Source of the DNA: a virus | Length of the DNA: 39,964 nucleotides | Reading direction: 5' to 3' (one strand) | IMG/VR virus record: IMGVR_UViG_3300033145_002833 | Span: 1-39,964 of that record | In this document: positions 22,902 to 30,726 of the stretch, piece after piece | Layout of the letters: each line of letters begins with the position of its first letter | Numbering within the stretch: the first letter of the stretch is position 1 | The notes under the pieces: generated by a model | Told to the model about the DNA's origin: nothing | What the model saw: the letters and a program-made list of their open reading frames with translations, nothing else | Database searches by the model: none | Program-made: the position numbers and the translations under genes

Positions 22902-23775
22902 CCAGGTGGCGGCGGGGTTTCGGGCAACCTGGCCCACGCCATCAACGATGGACGCAGCGGGCTTCTGCGGGAAACCGGACAAGGGGAGGACGGGGCCCAC
23001 CTCCGGCCGCACGTTGACGGGCAAGGCTCTTGAGAAGGAGGGCCGGGGCTCACACGCGATGATGTGGCCGACCCCCAATAGCGGCGACGGATACCGAGGG
23101 GCGCGCAGCGGGCCAGACGGAAAGAGAGGGCTCTTGTTGACGGATTGCGTCAAGGGCGGGAGACCGATGTGGCCGACCCCGACGCAACACGGGAACAACA
23201 ACCGGGCTGGCCTGTCTCCGAACTCTGGCGACGGGCTCGCGACAGCCGTGAAGCGCGGGAGAACGAAGTGGCCCACGCCCAATGCCGGGGACGGAACCCG
23301 AGGAGCAAACCAGCACGACGGACGCCGCGGATTGAAACTGACGGACTGCGTCGGGGAACAAGCCCCAATGTGGCCCACCCCCCGCGCGATCTACGGCGAG
23401 CACCCCGGCATGACCGACCCGGCGCACCTGACGGGGGCGGCAATTGCCCGGTCTGCGGCCACGGAAGAGAAGAGTGTGAATTCTGGGGAGACGAGTGCGC
23501 CGGCGGAGAACTCCGGGAAGGGCCAGTTGAATCCTGACTGGGTAGAATTTCTTATGAACTGGCCGATTCTCTGGACCAGCCTCGACCCCCTCACCGAACT
23601 GACTTGGCTCGACTGGAGCATTGACCCGGCCGATGATCCAGAGAACCCCATCCCCCGAGTCGCCACCGGCGTCAAGAACCGAGTCGCACGCCTCAAGGCG
23701 CTGGGCAACGGCCAGGTCCCGGCCTGCGCCGCAGCAGCATGGCGCATCCTGACGGAAGGAATATACGATGCCTGA
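22801..23775 (+). pseudogene. Cytosine-C5 methyltransferase, C-terminal part in the +1 frame
   Basis: This open frame continues the methyltransferase with strongly GC-rich third positions, showing it is the coding frame from about 22801 onward. It contains a series of tryptophan-x-threonine-proline motifs: WRTPSA, WPTPST, WPTPNS, WPTPTQ, WPTPNA and WPTPRA, with interleaved SGDG and LTDCV elements. Motif X-like RLKALGNGQVPACAAAAWRI closes it. There is no strong own start; an ATG near 22949 is a weak candidate. It is either a broken gene, an assembly error or a frameshift-expressed enzyme. The frame stays open upstream only by chance. Confidence 0.65.
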
Positions 23776-23950
23776 AAACGAGTGGAGCACGAAGGCCCAC
23801 GTCGAAGCGCACTGTCACGACTGCGGCTGGGAATGCTACGCGAAAAACGCACACGGGGCAGGCGCGCGCCACGCTCGGGCACACAAGCATACGGTTCGCG
23901 TTGAGAAGGAGAAAACCTATATGTACGAGCACGGAACGAAAGCAGGATGA
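23768..23950 (+). CDS. Small zinc-finger-like protein
   Basis: This 60-residue protein starts at ATG 23768, overlapping the methyltransferase stop. CHDCGWECYAKNAHG with HARAHKHTVR provides CxxC and several histidines, a typical small phage zinc-finger form. It has AHVEAHCHDCGW with a charged C-terminus. Its stop overlaps the next start. Function unknown; nucleic acid binding is likely for this size and motif. Confidence 0.65.
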   Translation: MPENEWSTKAHVEAHCHDCGWECYAKNAHGAGARHARAHKHTVRVEKEKTYMYEHGTKAG

Positions 23951-24288
23951 CAACCGAGATCGAAAAACTCTATCAGGCCGTCGACGACTTCGCCCAAGCG
24001 ATGAAGGCCCGGCTCGCCCAGAAGCATGAGCAGGGCTGGAGCGGATGGGATAACGAGGAGTTCGTTTCGTCGGCTTCGCTCCGGCAAAAACTGTTAAAGA
24101 ACATCACGCGGACGGTCCGCGACCGCACAGGCCGGACCCCGCAGGCTGTCGACATGGGAGCAATCAGCATGATCCTCTGGTATCGAGACCAAACACAGGA
24201 AAGGAAACAGAACCATGGCAAAGAAACTGACGGAAGAGACACAGAAGAACATGGGCGGCGAGGGCGCGGGAACAATCCTGCGTCTTGA
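23947..24288 (+). CDS. Small phage protein with conserved QAVD and MILW motifs
   Basis: This 113-residue protein has a helical first 80 residues (ARLAQKHEQGWSGWDNEEFV, then LRQKLLKNI and QAVDMGAISMILWYRDQ). The GWxxWD, QAVD and MILWYR elements recall a common group of small phage proteins often linked to nucleotide-metabolism genes; I cannot name a family safely. The charged tail overlaps the first 74 bases of the next gene, which may be translationally coupled. Confidence 0.6.
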   Translation: MTTEIEKLYQAVDDFAQAMKARLAQKHEQGWSGWDNEEFVSSASLRQKLLKNITRTVRDRTGRTPQAVDMGAISMILWYRDQTQERKQNHGKETDGRDTEEHGRRGRGNNPAS

Positions 24289-25591
24289 GGTCGAGAACCA
24301 CAAGCGCGTCTCGACGGCCGTCATCCAGGCCGGCGGCAAGTCGGTAGTCCTCGGCGGCAAGAACAGCAACGGCAAGAGCAGCGGCGGCTGCGACGCGATC
24401 CTCGCTCTCCTGGCCGGCGCCTCGGCGGTCTGCGACCGGCCCATCCGCGACGGCGCGACAAAGGCCCTCATCGGCGTCGAACTCACCAGCGGGATGAAGA
24501 TCCAGAAGGTCATCACGCAGGGCGGCGTCACGCTCGAAGCCCGTTGGCCCAGCGGCGCGACGGTGAAGAAGGCCCAGACCGTTCTCTCGGAACTGACCGG
24601 CGGGGCGAACTTCGATATCAGCGAGTTCGTCTTCACCGACGGGAAGAAGCGCGTCGAGATGGCGCGCGAGATAGCCGGGCTCGACACTGACGAGATCGAC
24701 GACGCAATCCTCATGGCCTGCGAGGAACGCAAGGACGCCAAGAAGGAGGCGAAGCGTCTGCGGACCGAGGCCCAGGGGATGCCGACGCACCCCGAAGCCC
24801 CCGACGACGAGGTCTCCTCTGCCGCGATCCTCGACCAGATCAAAGAGGCCAGCGCCGCGAACGAAGAGCGTGCTGCAAAGGGCGCGGCCCACGAGACGGC
24901 CGCCGCCGCGGTCAAGAGCCTCGAGGAAAAGATCCAGGAGCACGAAAAGGCGGTCGCCACCCTGAAAGTGAAGATCAAGGCCCGCAAGACGGAACTGACC
25001 GCCGCCAAGGAGAAGGCCGCCGCCAGGAAGGAACGGTACGAGAAGACCGAACAGATCAACGTCTCCAAGTTCCAGACCGAACTCGAGGGCGTGAACGCAA
25101 AGAACAACCAGGTCCGGGCGAACGCGGCGGCCAAGGCGAAGGGGCTCGAAGCGGACGCCGCCGAGGACGCCGTCAACGTGGCCGAGGCGAAAGTCGTCGA
25201 GGTCAGGGCGAAGCGCACGGCCATGGTCGAGGCGGCCAGTTTCCCCGTCGACGGGATGACTATCGAAGACGGAGACGTGGCCCTGGCCGGGATCCCCTTC
25301 GACCAGTTGGGCGAGGCCGAGCGCTATCTGGTCTCGGCGGCGGTCGGGCTACGGGCGATCCCCGAGGGCGGCATCCGAGTCTTACTGATGCGCGTCGGCG
25401 GCGCCCTGGACGAGGAGAACCTGGCCAAGATGCTGGCGTTCGTGGCCGAGCAGGACGCGCAACTCTGGATCGAGGTCCCCCGGACCGACGGGGTCGACAT
25501 CATTTTCGAGGACGGGAAGATCCTCGAGGGCGAGGAAGCCGAAGAGGCGGTGGAGAAGAGCGAGGCGGCGGCCGGCGTCGCCGAGGAATAA
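24215..25591 (+). CDS. SbcC/RecF-like coiled-coil ATPase
   Basis: This 458-residue protein starts behind AGGAAAGGAAACAGAACC. The N-terminal lobe has LRLEVENHKRV and Walker A GGKNSNGKSSG (47-57). Residues about 190-340 form a long coiled coil. The C-terminal lobe has IPFDQLGEAERYLVSAAVG, the place of the signature motif in SbcC-like proteins, and then RVLLMRVGGALDEENL where Walker B should be. The usual acidic Walker B residues are not in their normal place. Such ATPases pair with a nuclease, and the DUF2800 protein is the nearby candidate. Confidence 0.75.
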   Translation: MAKKLTEETQKNMGGEGAGTILRLEVENHKRVSTAVIQAGGKSVVLGGKNSNGKSSGGCDAILALLAGASAVCDRPIRDGATKALIGVELTSGMKIQKVITQGGVTLEARWPSGATVKKAQTVLSELTGGANFDISEFVFTDGKKRVEMAREIAGLDTDEIDDAILMACEERKDAKKEAKRLRTEAQGMPTHPEAPDDEVSSAAILDQIKEASAANEERAAKGAAHETAAAAVKSLEEKIQEHEKAVATLKVKIKARKTELTAAKEKAAARKERYEKTEQINVSKFQTELEGVNAKNNQVRANAAAKAKGLEADAAEDAVNVAEAKVVEVRAKRTAMVEAASFPVDGMTIEDGDVALAGIPFDQLGEAERYLVSAAVGLRAIPEGGIRVLLMRVGGALDEENLAKMLAFVAEQDAQLWIEVPRTDGVDIIFEDGKILEGEEAEEAVEKSEAAAGVAEE

Positions 25592-25640
25592 GCCCTGGCG
25601 CTTACTGGGGGGAGATGAGGCAAGAGAAAGGAGAGGCATT

Positions 25641-25889
25641 ATGCCTGCACCGAAACGGCTCTGGGTCACCGAAGACAAGAATGAACACTGGACCAGATGG
25701 GACCTCTGGTATGGATGGGCGAGCGCTCTCAGCAAGGACGCACACGGAACGTGGCGCCCACGGCCCTGTGCTGTAGAGACTGGCCGGATAGTTCTGGTGG
25801 AGGGGTGCCCAAGCATTCCTTCTGCATCCAGGGAATTCTGGGAGCAGGCCAGGAAGAGGCCGCAGCCCGTTCACGTAAAGGTGGACTGA
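25641..25889 (+). CDS. Small hypothetical protein
   Basis: This 82-residue protein starts at ATG 25641 behind AGAAAGGAGAGG. It is rich in tryptophan and basic residues (APKRLWVTEDKNEHWTRWD, then GWASALSKDAHGTWRPRP) and has a VETGRIVLVEG strand. No metal site or membrane segment is seen. Family not recognised. It may be translated together with the adenine methyltransferase that follows. Confidence 0.55.
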   Translation: MPAPKRLWVTEDKNEHWTRWDLWYGWASALSKDAHGTWRPRPCAVETGRIVLVEGCPSIPSASREFWEQARKRPQPVHVKVD

Positions 25890-25986
25890 CATGCGACCGG
25901 CCGGGCGGCGAGGGGCAAATCTACAAGCCTCCTCCGGGCGAGAGCCCCTTGCCGTCCGGCCCGACGTAATCAAGAAAGATTCTCGA

Positions 25987-26934
25987 ATGAAGAGCCCCAC
26001 CCATATGCCTCGTCTTCGTGCGCCCTTCCCTTGGTTCGGGGGCAAGTCCCGCGCCGCCCACCTCGTCTGGCCGCGCTTCGGCGACGTCGGCCACTACATA
26101 GAACCATTCGCCGGCAGCCTCGCCGTCCTCTTCGGCCGCCCCCACGCTCCCCGCATCGAGACCATCAACGACAAAGACTGCCACATTGCGAACTTCTGGC
26201 GCGCCGTCCAGGTGGATCCCGAAGCCGTCGCCCAACACGCAGACTGGCCCGTCAACGAAGCCGACCTGTACGCGCGCCATCAGTGGCTTATCGATTACGG
26301 TACCGCACTCGTCGAGAAGATCCAGGAGGACCCGTTGTACTTCGAGCCCAAGGTCGCCGGATGGTGGGTCTGGGGCCTCTGCCAGTGGATAGGCGACGGG
26401 TTCTGCTACAACCACCACCGAAAGCGACCGAACCTCCACAACTACGGTAAGGGGATCCACCAGAAAGACGCCGACCCCAGGGCCTGGTTTCAAGACATAC
26501 AGGAACGCCTCCGCAAGGTCCGCGTCTGCTGTGGCGACTGGACGCGCGTGGTGTCGACCGGCGTCATACTCTACGAGAAGTACTCCCACGGCATCTTCCT
26601 TGACCCTCCCTACTGCGCACCACGCAGTCTGGGCATCTACCGCCACGACAGCCAGAATATCAGCGGCGCGGTGCGCCAGTGGGCCGCCGAGCACGGCACC
26701 AACGCCAACATCCGTATCGCTCTCTGTGGTTTCGAGGGCGAGCACAACACCCTCGAAACGCTCGGATGGACCAAAGTCGTTTGGGATGGCAACACCGGCT
26801 ACGCCAACTCGAGGAAGGCGACTCGGGAGAAAGCCAACCGTAAGAACGAGCGCATCTGGTTCAGCCCCCACTGCCTGCAGACCAAGGTACCGCCGATCCA
26901 GAAGGCAGTGGCGCTGGAAGGACCCGGAGTATGA
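25987..26934 (+). CDS. Dam-type adenine-N6 DNA methyltransferase
   Basis: This 315-residue protein has FPWFGGKSRAA (14-24), HYIEPFAGSLAVLFGRP (about 36-52) as motif I, and IFLDPPYCA (about 203-211) as the catalytic DPPY motif. It ends in KNERIWFSPHC. The order motif X, I, IV is that of the Dam/D12 class. An earlier ATG at 25891, behind AAAGGTGG, would add 32 residues of low-complexity sequence; the start given is the more family-like. It probably modifies phage DNA against host restriction. Recognition sequence not inferable. Confidence 0.85.
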   Translation: MKSPTHMPRLRAPFPWFGGKSRAAHLVWPRFGDVGHYIEPFAGSLAVLFGRPHAPRIETINDKDCHIANFWRAVQVDPEAVAQHADWPVNEADLYARHQWLIDYGTALVEKIQEDPLYFEPKVAGWWVWGLCQWIGDGFCYNHHRKRPNLHNYGKGIHQKDADPRAWFQDIQERLRKVRVCCGDWTRVVSTGVILYEKYSHGIFLDPPYCAPRSLGIYRHDSQNISGAVRQWAAEHGTNANIRIALCGFEGEHNTLETLGWTKVVWDGNTGYANSRKATREKANRKNERIWFSPHCLQTKVPPIQKAVALEGPGV

Positions 26935-27191
26935 CCCGATCCTTCTACAAGAAAACCTGCGGCGAGGTCCTGATGGGCGTAGTCCGGCGCGCCCTGCAAG
27001 ACGGGGCGACGGAAGATGAACTCAAAGACCGGCTGCGCGTCGCATGGCTCCCGTGCTGCGAGGAGATGTTCAGCCCGGCCGTCCACGACTTCACCGTCCC
27101 GCGCGAGGGCTACGAGTACCGGTGCTATCTCGACGTCTGCCGCGAGGCGAGAGTCTATTTCAATACGCAAAGGGCAAGGAACACGCTGTGA
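26931..27191 (+). CDS. Small hypothetical protein
   Basis: This 86-residue protein overlaps the adenine methyltransferase stop (ATGA). It has helical TCGEVLMGVVRRALQDGATE, then LRVAWLPCCEEMFSPAVHDF and YEYRCYLDVCREARVYF. Four cysteines occur but without a clear metal-site spacing. The stop overlaps the GTG start of the DUF5131 gene, suggesting coupled translation. Family not recognised. Confidence 0.6.
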   Translation: MTRSFYKKTCGEVLMGVVRRALQDGATEDELKDRLRVAWLPCCEEMFSPAVHDFTVPREGYEYRCYLDVCREARVYFNTQRARNTL

Positions 27192-27931
27192 GCAAGATCG
27201 AATGGTGCGACAAAACGTGGAACCCCGTCGTCGGCTGCAGCCACGCCGGAAGCCCCGGCTGCGACAACTGCTACGCCCTCTCGTTCGCTCGCCGGCACGC
27301 GAAGAACCCCACCCTCCCGGCCGAGGCGCGGGAGGCCTACTCCGCCGCACTCACCGACGGCAAGTGGAACGGGACCTGCCACTTCATCCCCCACGTACTT
27401 GACAAGCCCTTGCACTGGAAGAAGCCGCGGCGGATCTTCGTTTGTTCCATGGGGGACATCTTCCATCCCGACGTATCAGTCACGCGGCTCGAAGAAGTCC
27501 TCGCCGTCATCGCACGTTGCCCCCAGCATACGTTTCTCATGCTCACAAAGCGCGCGGACCGGCTCGGCCTGATGACCTCCGACAGGCTCCGCTTATGCCC
27601 CGGCACCACCTGGCCCCTCCCCAACCTCCATCTCGGCGTCACCGTAGAGACCCCGGGGCAACTCGGACGGACAGACGAACTACTGCGGATCCCCGCCGCC
27701 GTGCACTGGGTTAGCCTGGAGCCCTTGCTCGCGGCCATGGACCTGCGCGCCTATCTCCCCCACCTCGACTGGGTAGTCCTCGGCCCCGAAACCGGCCCCG
27801 GCGCGCGGCCGATGGATCTGGACTGGGCGCGTTCAGTGCGGGACCAATGCGCCGAAACAGACACGCCCTTCTTCCTCAAGAAAATCAAACTGGACGGGCG
27901 GTCGCACCACGAGTTCCCAAGAGAGACATAG
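27188..27931 (+). CDS. DUF5131 (Gp37/Gp68-like) protein, possibly radical-SAM-like
   Basis: This 247-residue protein starts with GTG at 27188. It matches phage Gp37/Gp68 proteins: IEWCDKTWNPVVGC, then PGCDNCYA (Cys17, Cys25, Cys28), KPRRIFVCSMGDIFHPDV, HTFLMLTKRADR, LHLGVTVETPGQ, VSLEPLL and DWVVLGPETGPGARPMD. The three-cysteine motif followed by a barrel-like series of strands suggests iron-sulfur or radical-SAM chemistry, by analogy only. No neighbouring TcmP-type partner gene is recognised. Substrate unknown. Confidence 0.85.
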   Translation: MSKIEWCDKTWNPVVGCSHAGSPGCDNCYALSFARRHAKNPTLPAEAREAYSAALTDGKWNGTCHFIPHVLDKPLHWKKPRRIFVCSMGDIFHPDVSVTRLEEVLAVIARCPQHTFLMLTKRADRLGLMTSDRLRLCPGTTWPLPNLHLGVTVETPGQLGRTDELLRIPAAVHWVSLEPLLAAMDLRAYLPHLDWVVLGPETGPGARPMDLDWARSVRDQCAETDTPFFLKKIKLDGRSHHEFPRET

Positions 27932-27988
27932 GTCAAGCAGCAACCCGCGCCCTGAGCGCGGACAACTCACGGCAAAGGAAACGGAACC

Positions 27989-28411
27989 ATGGCAATGAGA
28001 CCAGAGCGACAGCTGGCCATCCTCGGGATGGGCGTACACGAGATCGATCGCCTACTCGCCGAGATGCGCGCGGAGATCTTCGAGGCTTACGACGAGGCCT
28101 TCATGGAGCACGACGAGGAAGCGAACAAGGCCTTCTGTTTCCGCCTGAACGCAGGGATCGCCATCTCCCCGGTCGGCGACAAGCACGAGGTCGAGGGCTA
28201 CGTCAGTTTCTCCGTCCGGAAGAGCCGCAAGGCGAAACGGGTCGTGGAGAACACGCCCGACTTGCCCGGCATGCCCGGCCAGCCCGCGGCCCTCGGGACC
28301 CGTGGCGAGGACGGGCGGGGAGAGGCGCCGAAAGAGCCGGACAAGACACCCGACCCGAAGCCCAAACCCCCGCCCAAGAAGAAGAGCGCAGGCACCCCGC
28401 CCAAGAAGTAG
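27989..28411 (+). CDS. Phage hypothetical protein with basic proline-rich tail
   Basis: This 140-residue protein starts behind AAAGGAAACGGAACC. A folded first half contains helices (ILGMGVHEIDRLLAEMRAEI) and strands (FCFRLNAGIAISPVGDKHEV, then GYVSFSVRKSRKAKRVVE). From about residue 85 it is low-complexity, ending KPKPPPKKKSAGTPPKK. Similar small proteins with lysine-rich ends are frequent in phage genomes. Function unknown. It is the last gene before a strong terminator. Confidence 0.6.
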   Translation: MAMRPERQLAILGMGVHEIDRLLAEMRAEIFEAYDEAFMEHDEEANKAFCFRLNAGIAISPVGDKHEVEGYVSFSVRKSRKAKRVVENTPDLPGMPGQPAALGTRGEDGRGEAPKEPDKTPDPKPKPPPKKKSAGTPPKK

Positions 28412-28451
28412 GCGACGGTAGCCAAGACAGACCTGTGCAGGGGGCGGCCCG

Positions 28452-28491
28452 AGCGCGCCGGACGATCCAGTTCCGGCGCGCTTTCTCTTTT
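28452..28491 (+). terminator. Intrinsic terminator of the early block
   Basis: AGCGCGCCGGA and TCCGGCGCGCT make a perfect 11-bp stem with a 9-base loop, followed by TTCTCTTTT. It ends the plus-strand early/middle block 40 bases after the last gene. It is the clearest rho-independent terminator in the window. Confidence 0.88.
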
Positions 28492-28671
28492 CTGGGGCGC
28501 CGGCGAATGCTGGCCCATAGCGCTGCGGCCTGTGGGCGCCCTGGCGAGATCTCCCTTTCGGACGCCCGCTACTACCCGAAACCCCAGAATCGCCCAGGAG
28601 GCCGTTTTAAGGCCCGTCACGGCGTCCGCCCTTTCCCGGCCAAAGAGTTTTCGAGAAAGCGATCTTTTCTC
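28492..28671. other. Noncoding stretch between terminator and promoter
   Basis: About 180 bp with no supported gene, repeat or tRNA. The open frames crossing it are not backed by a ribosome site or codon bias. It may contain binding sites for the promoter downstream. I see no further structure. Confidence 0.5.
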
Positions 28672-28701
28672 TTGACACGGGACGGGGGCGCATGCGATAC
28701 A
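28672..28701 (+). promoter_or_regulatory. Candidate sigma70 promoter
   Basis: TTGACA at 28672-28677 is followed 18 bp later by GATACA at 28696-28701. The -35 box is perfect and the -10 weak. It lies 60 bp before the next start and just after a strong terminator, so it would begin a second plus-strand transcription unit. Confidence 0.6.
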
Positions 28702-28759
28702 ACAAGAACAAAGGCGACGGGACAGCACCCGAACCGCCTCTCTCGAAAGGGACAAGACC

Positions 28760-29410
28760 ATGGGCAAGACGGACGCCGCCATATCTTCTGCGAAGAGAAT
28801 GTGCGAGGCAGGGCAGGACATCGAATTGCTGAAGATCTTCTTTCGGCGTCTTCGCTCAGCGATGCGCGATGTTGGGGAAGACGATATCGTGGCGATCTGC
28901 AACGCTCTCGGGGATCCCTGCGAAAAGCCCGTCGGCTGGGCGCTGAAGGCGTGGGGCGACGAACACTGCGCGGAGTCGATTGTCGTTGAATACGAGAAGG
29001 GCTCCATTCACGCCTCCGACGGCGGAGAAGCCGCAGCCTATCGGCGGACGAAAAAATCCTTCGGCGCGATCAAGGCGATTTACGAGGGGCCAGGACTGGG
29101 GTCTGAGACGGACTACATCTGCTACGTGATGTCGGACGACAACCCAATACGCGTCAAACAGAAGACACGAAACGAGCTGAAACTGGCGACGGCTCCGGAT
29201 CTCGTCAACGACGCTGTCCGCCAGACCAGGAAGGATTTTCTCTCCGGCCTGAAAGATGAAGATCGCAAGACCATCCAGCGAATAGGCCTCGACGCGATCC
29301 CGTTTTGGAGGGCGGCCAAGTATGGAAACGACGGGCTTGCGGACAGGCTCGGAAGAAGACCCAACAAGAAGCGCGAGCAATGGCGCAAGGCAGGACGGGC
29401 AGTCGCATAG
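28760..29410 (+). CDS. Hypothetical protein
   Basis: This 216-residue protein starts behind CGAAAGGGACAAGACC. It is charged and mixed helix/strand: LLKIFFRRLRSAMRDVGEDD, then CEKPVGWALKAWGDEHCAES, AIYEGPGLGSETDYICYVMS, and FLSGLKDEDRKTIQRIGLD. The C-terminus is basic (LGRRPNKKREQWRKAGRAV). It is first in its own transcription unit, so it could be expressed separately from the replication genes, as accessory and anti-host proteins often are. Family not recognised. Confidence 0.6.
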   Translation: MGKTDAAISSAKRMCEAGQDIELLKIFFRRLRSAMRDVGEDDIVAICNALGDPCEKPVGWALKAWGDEHCAESIVVEYEKGSIHASDGGEAAAYRRTKKSFGAIKAIYEGPGLGSETDYICYVMSDDNPIRVKQKTRNELKLATAPDLVNDAVRQTRKDFLSGLKDEDRKTIQRIGLDAIPFWRAAKYGNDGLADRLGRRPNKKREQWRKAGRAVA

Positions 29411-29448
29411 CGACCGACACACACAGCGACACGAAAGGAAACGACACC

Positions 29449-29709
29449 ATGATTCGCATCGGCACACTTGCAGGCGAGACAATCGAGACGGTCATCAGGA
29501 ACGTGGCCCACGTCCACGGGCGCGGGGCCTCCCAGATCGTGGCCGCAGACCTTGACCTCTGGATCGGCGAGGACGGCCGCGCGGCCAACACGGTCGACGA
29601 CTACGTTGCGGAGACGCTCGGGGAGCCCGAGCCCACCGTCGACGAGTTGCTGGCCGGGCTGGGGATCGACCTGCCCGAGGTCGAGATGCTCGAAGCGGTC
29701 GCGATCTGA
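29449..29709 (+). CDS. Small acidic hypothetical protein
   Basis: This 86-residue protein starts at ATG 29449 behind ACGAAAGGAAACGACACC. It is acidic: LAGETIETVIRNVAHVHGRG, then QIVAADLDLWIGEDGRA and EPEPTVDELLAGLGIDLPEV. Strong acidity in a small phage protein can mean DNA mimicry, but this is only a possibility. The stop TGA overlaps an ATG (29709) belonging to the regulator below. Family not recognised. Confidence 0.6.
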   Translation: MIRIGTLAGETIETVIRNVAHVHGRGASQIVAADLDLWIGEDGRAANTVDDYVAETLGEPEPTVDELLAGLGIDLPEVEMLEAVAI

Positions 29710-29750
29710 TGGACAGATGATCCGTAAAGGCTATCCGCATAGGCCTCCAA

Positions 29751-30326
29751 ATGCCCCAGGAAGAATTCGCCAATGCTCTCGGCGTCACTGTCGCCACTGT
29801 TTCGCGTTGGGAGAACGGGCATTATGAACCGCGCATGAAGCAGATTCGCGCGATGCACGAACTACGCAGAAAGGAAGTGAGCGACATGAGCCACCCGAAG
29901 ACCGACCCCGACAGGCCCGCCCATCCTGTCCCCAACGTGAGAACGTGGCACTTTGGCCTCACCAAGCGCGAGGAGTTCTCGAAGTGCTTCGCCGCGGCCT
30001 TGGTGACCGCGAGCGGTAACGAACCGAATCCCCGGCCATGTCGTGCATCTAAGACGATTACGGACGGGGCGGTCCAACTCGCCGACGCCCTGATCGACGC
30101 CCTGAACGCGGGCAACGAACTGGCCGAGCCGCTTAGCGCCCAGCGGATCCGGACAGCCAGGGCATGGCATGGACAGAGCCAGGTCGAGTTCGCAAAGCGT
30201 TTAGGCCTTGCGCGGCAAAGCATTGCGAACTGGGAATATGGCTCGCGTCAGGTCCCCCGCAAGCATCGCGAGGCGCTCAAGGAAATCATCCGCCAGGCGT
30301 TCGCAGAGATGGGGGCGCAGGCATGA
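29751..30326 (+). CDS. XRE-type regulator with two helix-turn-helix units (5' end irregular)
   Basis: This 191-residue open frame has an N-terminal helix-turn-helix (QEEFANALGVTVATVSRWEN) and a C-terminal one (SQVEFAKRLGLARQSIANWE, preceded by AQRIRTARAWHG). The usual first helix of the N-terminal domain is coded upstream in the same frame (VKAIRIGLQ), but that stretch is reached from ATG 29709 only through an in-frame TGA at 29718. Starting at 29751 leaves helix 1 incomplete. A further start at 29886, with AGAAAGGAAG upstream, would give only the second unit (146 residues). A lytic-control repressor is possible. Confidence 0.6.
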   Translation: MPQEEFANALGVTVATVSRWENGHYEPRMKQIRAMHELRRKEVSDMSHPKTDPDRPAHPVPNVRTWHFGLTKREEFSKCFAAALVTASGNEPNPRPCRASKTITDGAVQLADALIDALNAGNELAEPLSAQRIRTARAWHGQSQVEFAKRLGLARQSIANWEYGSRQVPRKHREALKEIIRQAFAEMGAQA

Positions 30327-30712
30327 AACGCAAGGTTCTCATGGAAGAGGTCAAACGCCTGCAGCAGGCCCTCGCGTTCTATGCCGACGCGACCAATTAC
30401 AGGCACCCCAGCCCCTTCTACATGCCCACTATTGAGTTGGATCAAGGCAAGCGAGCCCGCGACGCCCTGGCGCCAAGGCCCTCTACCCCCCGCCGGCCAT
30501 ACGTCCGGCCGCAATGCGTCGAGCACGGTAGAGTTGACGAATCGTTCCGAAACTTCTTCCGCTTCCTCCTGGCAAATGCACCCATAGTGACTCTGCGCCC
30601 ACTGGGCCGCACCCGCCGGCGCAAGCACCCCTTCCGCCTGAACCGCCTCTCGGCGCGCATCGGGCGCGTCGCGGATTGGCTGCTCTGTCGGCTGTTCGGC
30701 GTGCGCACCTAA
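30323..30712 (+). CDS. Basic hypothetical protein
   Basis: This 129-residue protein overlaps the regulator stop (ATGA). The start has MKRKVLMEEVKRLQQALAFY, then a short DATNYRHPSPFYMP segment. The C-terminal half is very basic (LRPLGRTRRRKHPFRLNRL, then GRVADWLLCRLFGVRT). Codon use in the second half is less convincing, so the protein might be shorter in life. No motif recognised; nucleic acid or membrane contact is possible from the charge. Confidence 0.45.
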   Translation: MKRKVLMEEVKRLQQALAFYADATNYRHPSPFYMPTIELDQGKRARDALAPRPSTPRRPYVRPQCVEHGRVDESFRNFFRFLLANAPIVTLRPLGRTRRRKHPFRLNRLSARIGRVADWLLCRLFGVRT

Positions 30713-30726
30713 GGAGAGCGGTCCCC

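Noticed and set aside
24094-25224. Minus-strand open frame of 376 codons opposite the SbcC-like gene
   Set aside because: Serine- and alanine-rich shadow of the coiled coil; no independent evidence.
25921-26871. Minus-strand open frame of 316 codons opposite the adenine methyltransferase
   Set aside because: Covers a clear Dam gene and shows no domain of its own.
27847-28989. Plus-strand open frame of 380 codons across the terminator and promoter
   Set aside because: It runs through a strong terminator and overlaps better-supported genes in another frame; composition is arginine-rich.
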